DNA of 64,000 nucleotides from Pholiota molesta (taxonomy: Eukaryota; Basidiomycota; Agaricomycetes; Agaricales; Strophariaceae), in NCBI GenBank assembly GCA_014925825.1, contig JACGCK010000042.1, forward strand, positions 62,001 through 126,000. Direction: 5' to 3'. Positions 24,150-35,786 of the stretch are shown here, in pieces (position 1 is the stretch's first letter; every line of letters starts with the position of its first letter). The notes under the pieces are model-generated. The model searched no databases, was not told where the DNA came from, and saw nothing but the letters and a program-made list of their open reading frames with translations. The translations under genes and the position numbers were made by a program.

Positions 24150-25513
24150 TCATTTTCGCGAAATAGTAGCGGTGATAAGCCCGCTCGGGTGCGCAATCGG
24201 TACAAAGACCTCCGCAAGTGCTCTAAATTCAATCGCTGTCAGTATACGAAAACCAAAGGAAGGAAGGGAAAGGGGTGACTTACGGTGTGGTATTGTCGAC
24301 GCCGATATACTTCATATCGACCGGGATATAATGTTTGTTAGGCAGGGAGTATGTCACACTCTTCACGTAGGCGTTCTCCGCAATGATCCTCTGTCCCATC
24401 TTATATAACGTGGCCTGCCATCCGACTTAGTTTGAAATACTATTTCAAGGATAAGTAACGATAAACGTACCTGGACACTGGCGCTTTCATCAACGGCGAA
24501 TGTCTCCAATGTAGCGGTGCGTGCGCGAGCGGGAACTTCCTCGTCCCAGACGCTGCCGGCATAACCCTCTCCGCCTTTCTGTAAAGGGATGACGAACTCG
24601 AACTTCTTCTCGTCTGTGGGGGCCTTCAGAGGGATATCGGCGAAGGTATACGTTAGGTCGACGGACGTAGAGAAGATGCGATCGTTAACGGGGGTAAGCG
24701 TTGTGTACTCGTCCCGGTAGAAGCCCTCGAAGGCTGAGCCGGTGGATTTCAGGACTAAGGTTCCGAGTCAGTTGAATGAGATGTGCGCCGCGGCTGTGTG
24801 GAGGAGAAGATGGGAACATACCGAGAAGATCTGACACTCCAGCGGAGACCTTGCCCACAAGCTGATCCTTTCCGGCTGTACCATCAACCTTCACAATGTC
24901 AGTTCAAATTCATCACGTCAATAACAAATATGCACACCTCAACTTTAACGATGCGCTTGTCGTCTCCATCCCTATAGAAAGCATGCGAATGCTCCGCCGA
25001 AGATCCTTCTCCTGCAACTTGGACACGAGACCATCGAAGTTGTTCGACAGTGACGAAGGCCTTGGAGATATGAGCGTATTTCGAAACGAAGAAGGTTCCA
25101 AGATGCAGCGCGAACTTCTCGGCGCTGAGAATGTGAGGAGAGATTTTGGCCAGGTCTGCATCGGAAAGTCAGCATGACATTATCTGAACCTTAGCGTTGA
25201 CGAACAATACGTGATGTTCTTGACTAGGATCGAAAGATTAGCATTGTTATTGATATCGAAGAGATGCGTACTCACTCGAGTCAGTCGCAACGACGACAGA
25301 GTTATCCGCTTCTGTATAGCTGTAGTAATGATGAGGGTTGCGCCAGATTTCAAGCATTCGAACTGACCTGGTCGATATATCTCCTTCCAACAAAGCCTCA
25401 ACGTTGTATTCGACGATATGGTGCCACTTCCCCTCCCGAACAACACGGAAGACTCTAACGTTGGTCTTCCCGTAACGCGCTGCCGTCAGTTCGCTCAAGC
25501 TGGAGGCGGACAT
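24150..25513 (-). CDS. Urate oxidase (uricase)
   Basis: ATG at 25513; eight exons by my reading. Protein order: ELTAARYGKTNVRVFRVVRE, HHIVEYNVEALLEGDISTS, YTEADNSVVVATDS-IKNITY, SPHILSAEKFALHLGTFFVS, KYAHISKAFVTVEQLRW, SSAHSHAFYRDGDDKRIVKV, VSDLLVLKSTGSAFEGFYRD, EYTTLTPVNDRIFSTSVDLT, then VYSLPNKHYIP-type core with MGQRIIAENAYVKSVTYSLP, PVDMKYIGVDN and EVFVPIAHPSGLITA. The catalytic Lys and Thr (K in ARYGKTNV, T in VVATDS) and the SAEKFALHLG motif are in place. It oxidises urate to 5-hydroxyisourate in purine degradation. The protein ends in SRK, unlike the usual SKL-type peroxisomal signal, so its location is in question. About 300 residues, normal for fungal uricase. Confidence 0.96.
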
Positions 25514-25620
25514 TATGATCGAGTTGGGGAAACGCAGGAGTGCTCCGTGGACGTGGTAATCAATGAAAAAGTCGTTCAGGGGTTCCTGACCAGCACTGCA
25601 ACAGTGAGAATGGAATCGGG

Positions 25621-25628
25621 TTTATATG
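25621..25628 (-). promoter_or_regulatory. TATA-like box upstream of uricase
   Basis: Reads CATATAAA on the minus strand, 108 nt before the uricase ATG. Confidence 0.4.
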
Positions 25629-26022
25629 TGAGATAAGGAGATAAGATAAGAAATCTAGATCCGATGTGGACTCGCCATCGAGACCGACCTCGACAACTTT
25701 GAATGCGAATACTTATGCTACCAATTGTCAACTCTTCAACTCAGGATAATCAGGTACATGAGAATTCCTTAAACTTTCCATATCCAGCAAGGTCCAGCAC
25801 TTCTGAGCGTAAATGAAATCCACGTGTTTATGACCATTATACAAGCTTTGATGTCGCGCAACGTGTCAGAACAGCGAAGATCGGCGCACCTTGAATGCAA
25901 AGGATTTCAAGAGTTCAGATCGCGCAAAAGGCCTTGAGTATTAACCTGTCTGCAAGGAGCCCTCGTGGCGCAAATATGATACTGAGCAAAAACAGAGCGA
26001 CAAGAAAACCTCCAAGATACAC
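25629..26022. other. Intergenic, no gene seen
   Basis: About 390 bases between the uricase promoter and the 3' end of the methylesterase gene. No ORF of interest. Confidence 0.5.
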
Positions 26023-27754
26023 CTACAAATCCCCCACCTTCTTAATCCCCACCATCACCCTCTCGTTCCTCCTCCAAAACTCGACCAAAATCTCAGCGAG
26101 CCGCGTCGGGTCATCCTAGGACCAAACAACCATTCAGTATAACTAGTGATGTGAAGGAACGCAACACGCCGCACCTCATGCAACATATGCCCGACCCCAG
26201 GGACGACGACCATCTGGAACTTGCCCTGCATCTGGCCGATCATGAGCTCCTTGTCGAGGCGGTCGGTGCCGGCGAGGACGAGCAGGCGCGCGGTGCGCGC
26301 GGCGAGGAATGCGCTTGACAGGCCCTGGAACCAGCCTGCGAAGGACGATAGTATGAGCATGCATCATTGCACTGCACCGACGCGGGACTCACTCAGCCAG
26401 TACGGGGCGGTGGAGCGCAGGGGCGTGCGCCACTGATAGGGCGGGAGTGCGCCTTCCACGTGTTTGACGGCCGAGGGGATGGACACTCGGGCTGAAGTGG
26501 GGTTGAGTATCGTGTTGGTGTTGACGCTAGAAGAGGATGTCAATCGTCGTCAAAAGGATCCCACAGGGTCGTGCGTACTGCCACTCGATCGCCTCTTCCA
26601 TGCTGTCAAATCCATCCGGGCGGGCATTGAGAAGGTTGTTCATGAATGGTAGAGCATCGACCGCCGAGCCTGGAGGAAAAGCTAGGTATAAGAGCTGTGT
26701 TTTGGGTACAAGTCTCCCGTACCTTCCACGACGTCCAAGACAGCAACACCGCCGATCTTGTAGGATTTTTGTTGCAGTATGGGACAGCTCCTCGTTATGA
26801 CGGAGCCACCCATGCTATGACCGACAAGCTGAATGTGTGATGGTGCATCAATAATGGGGGAGGCCAGACTTGGAAAATTTGCCCATTTCTGGCGCTTCTG
26901 AGTCGTTTCTGAACCGTTTCTGAAATCGTTTCTAGGACGATTCTCGGCCAGATTCATCCCAGGAACGGTTTCTGGATCTGAGGCCCCAAGAACGTCCCAG
27001 AAATCTTTCAGAAACGCCGCCCATATTCCTATTCTGACCTCCCCTAATAATAGCGTCACAAAAAGCTTCAATTCACATACCAGAAGTGATGGTGCTGCTT
27101 TGGGATCCGGGTATACAGCTTCAATGGCGGCACAGAAGTCCTCGATGAGAACATTTATCGAGAGGTCGCCGTCGTCACCGTCCGTTGAAGTGGTCTTGCC
27201 TTTGTTGAAAATGATTGGATAAGTAGATGTAGCTTGAATATGAACATACCGTGTCGACGAGCGTCAAGTGATAGGACCCCACAATCTCCTTTCGACATCT
27301 CCGTCACCTCTTTTGCGAAGCAAGAAAAGCTGATACCCGAGTATCCTGCACCATGATGGCACACCATGACCGTCCCATCCTTGAATTTGGGCGGCGTGTA
27401 ATATATCCGACAATCCAGATTCCTGCTCTCGATCGCGACCTGCAACGCCTCTGCAAAGAAGCCTGCAGCAGAGATAGGTGAAAACTTGGCGTTGGGTTCT
27501 TTTGGTGTCTTCTTTAGGAGCGATGCACGGCTTGCAGGCCTTGAGGATGGCTATGAGCATCGCGCATTGAGGGTAATCGATGAAGCCACTTGCATCGCTG
27601 GCGGACCGAGTCCGGGGCCTGGAAGACTGCTAATCGAGTCTTCTCTTTCTGCATCGTCATCTTCCCCATGCTCGCCATCGTCAAGAACAGGGGGCAGAGC
27701 AATAGGTAGTTTGGCGGCTCTGGCGCTTATGGCGGAACGATAGAGATCAGACAT
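26023..27754 (-). CDS. Protein phosphatase methylesterase 1 (PPE1/PPME1-like alpha/beta hydrolase)
   Basis: ATG at 27754 ([17 protein letters not shown]), preferred over the Met ten codons upstream because this is the usual family start. The acidic N-terminus is followed by [15 protein letters not shown], then [56 protein letters not shown], the nucleophile elbow [35 protein letters not shown], the lid region, [20 protein letters not shown] (catalytic Asp region), and [20 protein letters not shown] with the catalytic His. Product: a serine esterase that removes the methyl ester from the C-terminal Leu of the PP2A catalytic subunit, so controlling PP2A assembly. Intron 26829-27080 is 252 nt, four times the local norm, because it holds a MITE-like element. 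It runs divergently to the TMEM53-like gene, whose start is 342 nt away. Confidence 0.93.
26856..27045. mobile_element. MITE-like element inside a PPE1 intron
   Basis: About 190 bp bounded by terminal inverted repeats GGGGGAGGCCAGA (26856-26868) and TCTGACCTCCCCT (27033-27045); 11 of 13 positions pair. The flanks carry AATAAT on both sides (26850-26855 and 27046-27051), a likely 6-bp target-site duplication. The inside has several TTTCTGAAACG-type repeats and no coding capacity. The intron's splice sites lie outside the element, so splicing should be intact. Confidence 0.75.
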
Positions 27755-28096
27755 GTTTGAATTGAGGCTAGAGAAAGAGCGCAAAGGTTGCGGAGAAAGG
27801 AGATGTTCAAGTTTCTGTTAATTTTTGCTTGAGGATTCGTAAAGATATTCGGAAGAGGTGTCGATAAATGAAGCTGAAGCAGAGTTCTTTGAGAGTTCTG
27901 GACGAGCTCTGGATTCTGGAGTTGGCCACGGATTGTTTACCAACCCTTGGAATTCCAAGCATTGCAATGATAAGATTAGATTACAATGGACGTGGAATCA
28001 TTACCCGGATCCCGGACCCGGAGCAACTATTGCGTTGGCTCTCAAGCAACTTTCAGAGTCAAACTACCACTTTCCTTGCACTTTCCTGCCGAACAG

Positions 28097-29351
28097 ATGA
28101 CCGCTACACCAAAGGATAGCGAGCTTGCAGACATGATTGCGCTTGCAGAAGGCATATATATATCTAAACCAAGGCACCTTGTGGAAGAAGTGTCTTCCAG
28201 ACGTTTGCCGACAGTTCCAGCACCCACGTATGCGCCATTTTAACGATGATACATCTAGTCGCTGACATGTAAACTTACTCCAGGGTAATTTTACTTTTCA
28301 CATGGAGTGGGTGATTATATACCAGTCACCGGAAGAAGCCTTTTCACTCGCAAATTATTTACAACGCTGTTCACAGTGGGCGCGAAGCTACCCCATATCG
28401 TCAAATACATAAATGCCTATAACGACCTGTATCCCGAAGCGGCGAAAATTGTCGTCAGATCTGAACCATCGTCGTTCTGGAGCAGCGCCAAAGCAGGGGT
28501 ATGCAACGTCTTATTAAAGCATTACCGCAACCTGAACTCATTTTGCCAGAGAGCGTATCTTGCACCTGTCGTAGAAGCTCTTGAGCTCCTAGGATGCCTT
28601 CCTCCTGCAGTAACCCCAATCTCTAAACCTCTCTGTGCCGCATCCATCGATCCTATTGTTCCATACCCAAGCCCAAGTGTACTCGTACATACCTTTTCTA
28701 ATGGTAAGTACTCCCTGTTGCACAGTTAAAGATCCAACGCCTGATATTAGTACTTGGGACATTACAGGCGGTGCATGGCAGCTTACAGCCTTGAGCGAAA
28801 TTCTTTCTGAACGCACTACCTCACAATACTACACTACCCGTACCGATTCCCTCCATGCGTCCGCCGTGATCCTCGACTCGTCTCCAGGAGACGGCGGTCC
28901 CGACAAAACCGTGCGCGCCTTCACCAGCGCCATCGGCAACCCCGCGCTCCGCCTCGTCGTGAAATTCTGCATCCGCAGCCTCTTCGCCTTGGTCTCTGTC
29001 CGCGAACGGATGACGGCCCTCTTCGCGCGTCTCCTTCCCTTCATGCGGTCAAAGGCAAAACAGCAGACAATGATGGGCCGCGTGAAGACGCGGCTGCACG
29101 CGCCACAGCTGCTCCCGTGGCTGGGCCCTCGCACGAGGAGGTTGTATCTGTATTCCGACGCGGATGACATGATACCTGCGGAAGAGGTGGAGGCACATGC
29201 GGCAGAGGCGAAAGGGCGGGGTCTGGAGGTGCGGATGGAGAAATTCGAAGGGTCGCCGCATGTGGCGCACGCGAGGACATATCCGGAGAGATATTGGGGC
29301 GCAGTGCGGAAGATTTGGGAGGATGCTTGCAAGGATGCCGGTGATATTTGA
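28097..29351 (+). CDS. TMEM53 / DUF829 family alpha/beta-hydrolase-like protein
   Basis: ATG 28097 (MTATPKDSELADMIALAEGI). Short exons then give VILLFTWMGAKLPHIVKYIN, AYNDLYPEAAKIVVRSEPSS, FWSSAKAG, LAPVVEALELLG, SVLVHTFSNGGAWQLTALSE, SAVILDSSPGDGGPDKTVRA, RRLYLYSDADDMIPAEEVEA and MEKFEGSPHVAHARTYPERY. These are DUF829 hallmarks: WMGA, the HTFSNGG strand-turn in place of the usual nucleophile elbow, DSSPG, YSDADDMIP and a final SPHVAH. The elbow Ser is in FSNGG, with Asp and His in the expected places. TMEM53-type proteins sit at the nuclear envelope in animals; the fungal members are uncharacterised. The last exon (28769-29351) is GC-rich and unbroken. Confidence 0.92.
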
Positions 29352-29554
29352 GGCTGATATGCTGCGGAGGCGTTCAATATGATATCCATTTTAGACACTT
29401 ATGACTGCTCAACATATACCGCACAATAAAAACCAATATTCTCACTTTAACCACAAAAGGACAGTTTATAGCACGAAAAAAAAATCTTGCTCCTGAGAGC
29501 CAAGCCAATCGATTTATAAACAGTTCATGGGACAGCATCTATTGAATGAACGAT

Positions 29555-30956
29555 CTAAGGGCGGAATTTCTGCCCAACGAGCGTCTCACTGAGGTCCCAC
29601 AGTTTCTTTGCATTGTCCTTCAACAGAACGAAGAGAGATGAGCCTCCTTCAACATCTGAGCAACAAGGAAAAGTACCTTATCGATTGCGTGCGGCGCAGC
29701 TTGCTCCAAAGCGACTTTCCCATCAACGAGGTACGCACCATTTTGACCTGAGAAATCACGTCTCAATGAACAAGGATGCAGAGATGGATGCTTGACAACT
29801 GACACGTACCGGCAATGGATGGGTCGAAGCCCGCGACGATGTGAGTTGCGGCACATTCCTCTACGGTACGAAGCCAGTTGCCCTTTGGCGTCCCGTCTGG
29901 GTTGTAGAAATCGGAGAAGCGCTCATAATCCTCCTTGGTCATATATCGGCTGAGAGACGTTGCGGCTCCTCCTGGCTAAGAACCGAATTCGGTTAGATCA
30001 CTGTTTAGTAGGCGTGGAAGTAAACGGGGACGTACGTGTAGCGAGAAGGCCAAGAGCTTGTCCTTGTAGAGCTCGGCGAGCTCAACCGCGAAGAGAACAT
30101 TGGCAGTCTTGCTCTGCCCACTATATACGCGAGTGGATTAAAGTTTGCTTCTTGTGTGGGTAGGATATTGACTTACTATGCCGCCCATTTGTCGTACGCT
30201 TTACCGTCCTCAAAGCCATAGTCCTATCGAGCGATAAAGTTCAGTAGAAGAAACAATCGCAGTGTTATTTCAAACGCACATCGAATCGGAAGGGCCCCCA
30301 AGCGTGGCCCATAGAACTAACAATCACGACGCGCGGAGCAGAAGATTGGAGAAGCTTGGGGATGATGAGGTTGGTGAAAAGAAAGTTCCCAATATGGTTC
30401 GTAGCAAGTTGAAGCTCGATGCCATCTTCGGATTTCTCGTACGGTGCGCCCATCTATGAAAAATATCAGAGGCTTCTTCAAAGGGGTATCACGACCTGAG
30501 GGCAATTACGTACGATACCGGCGTTGAGGATGAGGACGTCGACAGGTGCATCGTATTGGAGGACCTCTTCGGCAGCCTTGCGCACGTCTCTCTGCGAACC
30601 GAGGTTGAGGATGAGCTCTCGTAAATTAGCACTAGGTGTTTCTTTCTTTATCGCTTCAGCGGTTGCCTTGATTCTAAAATTTAACAGCTTTAAGTCAGTC
30701 TGCATCAGAGGGAAGCTAGGTACCCACTTGCTCGAGCTTCGGCCTGCTAGGATGAGATTTGCACCAGCGAGAGCGAGCACGCGCGACGCCTCAGCACCAT
30801 AGCCTCCTGGGGTAACTCCCGTTACGATCACTAAAGCGCAACAGGTTATTAAATGTGCTTCGACCGTTCAATGTCGTCACGCACCTGTTTTGCCTTTGAT
30901 ATTTTCGGCCAAGGCTTGCGCAACGCGCTCGGCGGTCCAGGTTGCGTCGAAACTCA
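29555..30956 (-). CDS. Short-chain dehydrogenase/reductase (retinol dehydrogenase / WW-domain-oxidoreductase-like)
   Basis: ATG at 30956 (MSFDATWTAERVAQALAENI). Exons joined by 50-60-nt introns give VIVTGVTPGGYGAEASRVLA (TGxxxGxG cofactor loop), LILAGRSSSK, LILNLGSQRDVRKAAEEVLQ, VDVLILNAGI (NAG), ELQLATNHIGNFLFTNLIIP, VVIVSSMGHAWGPFRF (catalytic Ser), KWAAYGQSKTANVLFAVELA (YxxxK) and LLAFSLHPGGAATSLSRYMT. It ends DLSETLVGQKFRP. The RS after the second strand suggests NADPH use. The family reduces or oxidises carbonyl/alcohol groups; the substrate cannot be inferred. It converges with the TMEM53-like gene, 200 nt away. Confidence 0.94.
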
Positions 30957-31043
30957 TTGTGGACTGAATAAAGTGTTTGAGCGAGTAGAGAGAAACTGTA
31001 AGAGCGTCTGAATGTAATGCTCAGTTTCAAGAACAAAATCAAT

Positions 31044-31051
31044 CTTATATA
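31044..31051 (-). promoter_or_regulatory. TATA box of the short-chain dehydrogenase gene
   Basis: Reads TATATAAG on the minus strand, 88 nt before the ATG. Confidence 0.55.
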
Positions 31052-32291
31052 CCTTCAACTTTCTTCGGCCAACGTACTATCGCCGACAGCTTTGAATAAG
31101 TTGTACTAAGCAGTTCCATGCCGACCATAAACGTATGCAGGCGAGAGACCACATAAGTGTCATAACGCCTTAGAGAGGGAATAAGCGATCAGGAAAAGCT
31201 GGCATGCTTCTGCTGTTCAGACGCAGTTTTGTATACACCGTATTAACTGGGCGCCAAGACCGTCGAACGTTGAACGTTTGCACATTGAATATTGACGCCT
31301 CACCAATCGGCAGCTGGCGTCAGAGCTTGCCGAACTTTGAGGGAGGGTTTCTAGAATAGAAGCATGGCAACTGAATGGTTTGAACAAACGGTATACATGT
31401 ATTGAAATCAGTACCATGGGGCTATAGGGAATATGTGGATTCGACCATAATGTCTGACAAAGTGAGTGTTACCCAAGTCTATGTCCGTTTTCGAACAGAA
31501 AATAGAGTGCATCTATGTATACAAAAAGTCAAGATTTAACCAGGTAAATTATCGATCCAAAGCATGCAGGAATAGATATAAAACCAATAAACTTACCAAG
31601 CGCCTTTCCGAATCAAGTATTCACCCACAATTCAAACCAACGTTCCGCTGTTACATAGTTCAGTTCGAAGGTTTGTTTCCCTATGAGAGGGCGACATAGG
31701 CCGAAGCTCAGACAGTCAGAAAACTGGAGAGAATGCTTGGTTCATGTATTGTGAGCAACCGCCAAGCAAGGTAAGTACTAGATGAGTCCCAATTGAATAA
31801 AAGACTCACCGTGTCCTCGGTGCCATCAAAGCTACATGCTCCTGCTCTGCGTGGAGAGCTCAGAGAACCCTGAGAGAACCGCAAGGATGATCAAGAGATG
31901 CTGGATTCGAAGTTCGAACAGTCGTGATCATGAGCAGTCGAGATCTACATAAGGCTTTGTGAGATTATCGGCGAAGTGGTGAAGCCGTTAGCGTTGATGT
32001 TGATCATGGTGCATGTGCATGAGGAGCCAGCGCGTCGCGGCGCGCAAGACCGCAACGTCAACGTTTCAACAGCGGCAACACCAAACTCCGACGTTCCATC
32101 ACATTTTTTGAACGCCACTCAGGGGCACTACAGCGGGCCCAAATGATAGGCATACAAACGCAAAATTAACTACATACATACATCTAAACTATTATCCTTT
32201 AAAGTGGTCACATACATTTACAATAACATCGATCATAAGATACTATTTAACGTTTAATGGTTAACGTTGTACGTGGTCTGAGTCTCCCAGC
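31052..32291. other. Intergenic, no gene seen
   Basis: No supported coding region. It holds AACGTT-type motifs near 31263-31281 and 32050-32070, and a TAACGTTTAATGGTTAACGTT near-palindrome at 32247-32267. Confidence 0.45.
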
Positions 32292-33788
32292 CTACTGCTC
32301 TCCACGAAGTAGAGAATGATTTTTTGAATGCTCGCTGGGATCCGAAGTTTCTATATCGTCATTTGGGGTATAGTGAGCAGCTTCTTCTTGGTCGTGTGCG
32401 GTGCTAATGATGGTGTCCAAAACAATTTGCTGCGTCAGTGTGTCGCCTTGCACCCTGGTCACCGTTCTCTGCACATCTTGTATGGACCTTCCCAAGGCAA
32501 TCTGAACGATAATGAGAATAGGTACAATGCACTGCAGCAAGGTCAGATGATGGAAGAGTAAAATGAATAGAGGACACGAACTGAAAGACGAATCACAATG
32601 GCAGCTGCGAGAAACTTCACGAGGATCTATCAGGCTGGTGTCTTTATGTTCGACGAAATAGAACTCACGATAAAGGGTGTTCTTATTAGAATTAGAACAA
32701 GCAAGGAAGATATAGTATACATCATACCGGACTCAACCCTGTTTCCATTAGTGACCAACCGAAGCTGAAGGTTTGGAGCGCTCACAAAATGGCGACGGCA
32801 AACTGGTAGTGAGGCATCATCTTCGGCCCCATAATATGACTGACCTCCCGAGATATCCAGATTATTTTTCCAGCTACAATATCATATAGATGAAGGTAGA
32901 TCTGGTATGTTCAAAATTTGGGCGCACCTGTCATACTTGTGATCACTAAAGTCCAGACGAGACTGGATAGAGTGTAGATCGCAGCAAACTGCTTCAATTT
33001 GAATGATGTCGTTCCCTCACTTATAACGCCCATCACTATCATGAGACGAGCGGTGAAGGTAAACGTGGGTTAGCTTTCTTCTTTTTCGACGATATGATGC
33101 AACTCACCTGTAATTACACAAAGGAAAGATCCCGCAATATATAAGATGGCTCTTCTCCGCGCCCATACCACGTAACAGCGAATCAGCTAAGTAAAGATTA
33201 TTTGATCAGAGCGAGAGGATGAAGCGGACAAGGTAATGTACACTCACTAACAAGCAATCCGCTATAAGACTGATTGAAACGTTGAAGAATCATCTAAACG
33301 TCGCTTGCAATTAAATGATAGGGGAGGTACTGACTTGTTAATCAAATGAATGATAATTTTTGGGTGAACTGCTTGGAGGAACGTAGCGCTGGTTCCCGTA
33401 TAGAGGACGGGTGTATGGCGCAAAAAGAGGCGCCAGGATACCGCAACATCAAATGTTGCAAGGAGAAACATAATAACTACGGCGCCCAGCATCATTCGCT
33501 GAATCTTTCTCCTCCTGGGTAGTAATACGCGAACGCAGAGGAAGAAGATGACCAAATGAACTCCTATACGTGCTTTGTGAGGACGATAGCGGATGTCGAT
33601 AAGAACAAGAACAAGGACATACCATACAGAAGGGATTCTACCTGGGGTATTGGATGAGTCCTGACATGATATGTACGCGTCATGAATTGTGCAGAACTCA
33701 CAATGAATCCTAGAATCAAGTAGGGCAGTTCGCTGAGCGTCAGAGGGATTGGTTTCGGCCATATACTGATCGAACGGAGAACGGACAT
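32292..33788 (-). CDS. Fungal seven-TM membrane protein of unknown function
   Basis: The first exon starts at 33788 and gives LTLSELPYLILGFI. A 60-nt intron precedes VESLLYGMSLFLFLSTSAIV; then come IQRMMLGAVVIMFLLATFDV, AVSWRLFLRHTPVLYTGTSA, FLQAVHPKIIIHLINK, LIADCLL, LIRCYVVWARRRAILYIAGS and FLCVIT. The C-terminal end is polar (TPNDDIETSDPSEHSKNHSL, then LRGEQ). The arrangement ELPY..GFI..LLYG..., a WRL loop, and D.LL..RCYVVW is that of a large Agaricomycete family of seven-helix proteins related to the DUF6533/6534 group. I predict eight or more exons. Exon borders between 32560 and 33120 are not resolved. Function unknown; surface location likely. Confidence 0.75.
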
Positions 33789-35310
33789 TCAGCGCTCAGC
33801 GGCCGCTAAAATGAGTGAATCTTGGAAATCGAATGCGAAGATGACGTCGAAGAGAAATTAGAAGGAAGTCTGAAGCTCGCAAACGAATGTAGAAGAATAT
33901 TGGAACTGGACTAAGCTGCAATCAGCTTAACTCTCCAGCTCGAATGTTGCAGCCAGCATCAAAGCAACAAGCAGATCGTCCGGGAACACAGACAGTGGTG
34001 ATAACATTCCCACACATCTTGCAGAGCCCGGAGAAAGACCTCCATCAGGCGTGGCACACCATCACGCGATGCCACTATTGCGTCCGGAATCCGGAATATG
34101 ACCATACGATATCCGCGCAAACGCCAGGACTTGAGCTTGATTAGCATCTATGGTCGTTTATTTCCAGCCAATATGGGCGCTAACATACTGACGCATTCAA
34201 GTCATATGAACGTCGTGAAATGATTGGGCTGATAGACTATAGATCAGCCAGCGTCGTAAGCTGCTGCTGGCCCAAAAATAGTGGTCGAAGATCTAAATAT
34301 AATGCATTTTCAAGTACTGAGCCTAGTCGCATAACATGCCTGGCAAAACACCCTAGAAAATAACTGATTTTATCGGTATCCGATGCGATTTTATGTTGTC
34401 CTTGATCGTTTTAACAAACTTGAATCAATCGGGATTCGGGCTTGAATATTTGAATATTGATTTTTTTGTGATTTTTTTGGCCATCTCAACCCCAAGCTTT
34501 CCTTACAGCGTAAGGCCATGAGCTGATTAGTATTAATCGAGGTCTCTCAACTACTTTGATGCTGCCAAAGACTTATTTGTGTGATATACTCGAACTAATG
34601 CGAATTCAGGGGCAAAGAGCACGCGCAAAGATGACCACAAATGGCAACTAGCATTCCTTAATTGGAAAGACGTTCCAAATCGCATTCTCTTCCCCACTCA
34701 GGAAGCTGTGTAAACACTGTATCTGAGTTTACTACCTTTTAGGTTCTTGTGGAATTTTGCTGAGCTACTTATGAAATATCATATAAAATGTAAGAAGGAT
34801 ATAATGGGACACAGCTCACGTCCTCGAGGCAGATTTCGGCCGAAACGCAATGTGCGATATCGAGCCCAAGTCCGGAGCCTCGTACACTTCGATTTAAAAA
34901 TGGATTCACTATGCAAGCTGCATGTACAACTAATCAACTCGAGGCAAGGATAGTATGAATATTAGAAGAATTGGGTCTTAGGGTTCATTTCATCTTTATC
35001 TCGCCCGTATTAGAAGCCATCGCAATCTCCGCAAACTTTGGAATACATAAGGTACATGAGCTTCTAGAATTTTTGAATTCTCTAACGCCCTCTTTAGTTC
35101 ATTCACAAGGTGTAAATGAATAATTTCCCTTGAATTTACTTTCCTTCATATTGTTCACGTGCATGATCCACGTCTCTGATAAGATTAAAATGCATCGTGA
35201 TGAGTGAATCGACGTGAAAGCGATACCAATTTCAGGCAAATATATGAGAATAAAAGACTCACACCTATTTCGTCGATAATGTCCCGTTCGCTATCCAGGG
35301 ACGAGAGTAT
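33789..35310. other. Intergenic, no gene seen
   Basis: AT-rich; short frames only, no motif recognised. Confidence 0.45.
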
Positions 35311-35786
35311 TTATGCTATACTCTGCACACATTGCCTCCGTAGTCTGAGAACTATCAGATGTATCCTTTCCATTGTAAATTCCGACGCTCCAACTATTCC
35401 AAGGTCCCCAATTATCTCGGTAGACAACTTAAGATGGTCCTTAGTGTTATGTGCAGAGCGTCGAAGCAATGAATTCGCAAATTTTGCACCAAGAAATAGT
35501 ACGGTTGATAGCTAGAGGGAAAGGACTGATGCATTGTCAGATTGGGATATTTATAGCTTGAAATTCGTAGACCCGCTACCTCATAACGACTCACTGAAGC
35601 AGATTTCTTCACATAAAACAAATGTTGTACATATTGAACCTCGATCCTTTGCGAACAATTTAAGGGAAGCACGGTCCAGACTCCAAGCTCTTTCTTTGTA
35701 ATTTGGTTGCTCATGGCCATTTTCATACTCAGTGCTTCTTGCCCAGACCTCATGCGTAAATATACCCTCCACAGAAATATAGACAA
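35311..35786 (-). CDS. C-terminal part of a possible DUF6534-like membrane protein, perhaps degenerate
   Basis: On the minus strand a predicted acceptor (CTCTAG, about 35513) opens LSTVLFLGAKFANSLLRRSA, followed by HNTKDHLKLSTEIIGDLGIV and a tail ending at a stop at 35313-35311. The GAKFANSLL...KDHLK order resembles the AKLYVNT...LNSRDHLK end of the 17582-19415 protein. Upstream, around 35580-35700, a frame gives LKLFAKDRGSICTTFVL, which could be the preceding helix. I could not build the N-terminal exons. A coding-like scrap at 36240-36473 may or may not belong to it. This is either an unrecognised gene or a decaying copy. Confidence 0.35.

Noticed and set aside
28829..29398. 189-codon minus-strand frame
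   Set aside because: Shadow of the last exon of the TMEM53-like gene, which carries the family motifs.
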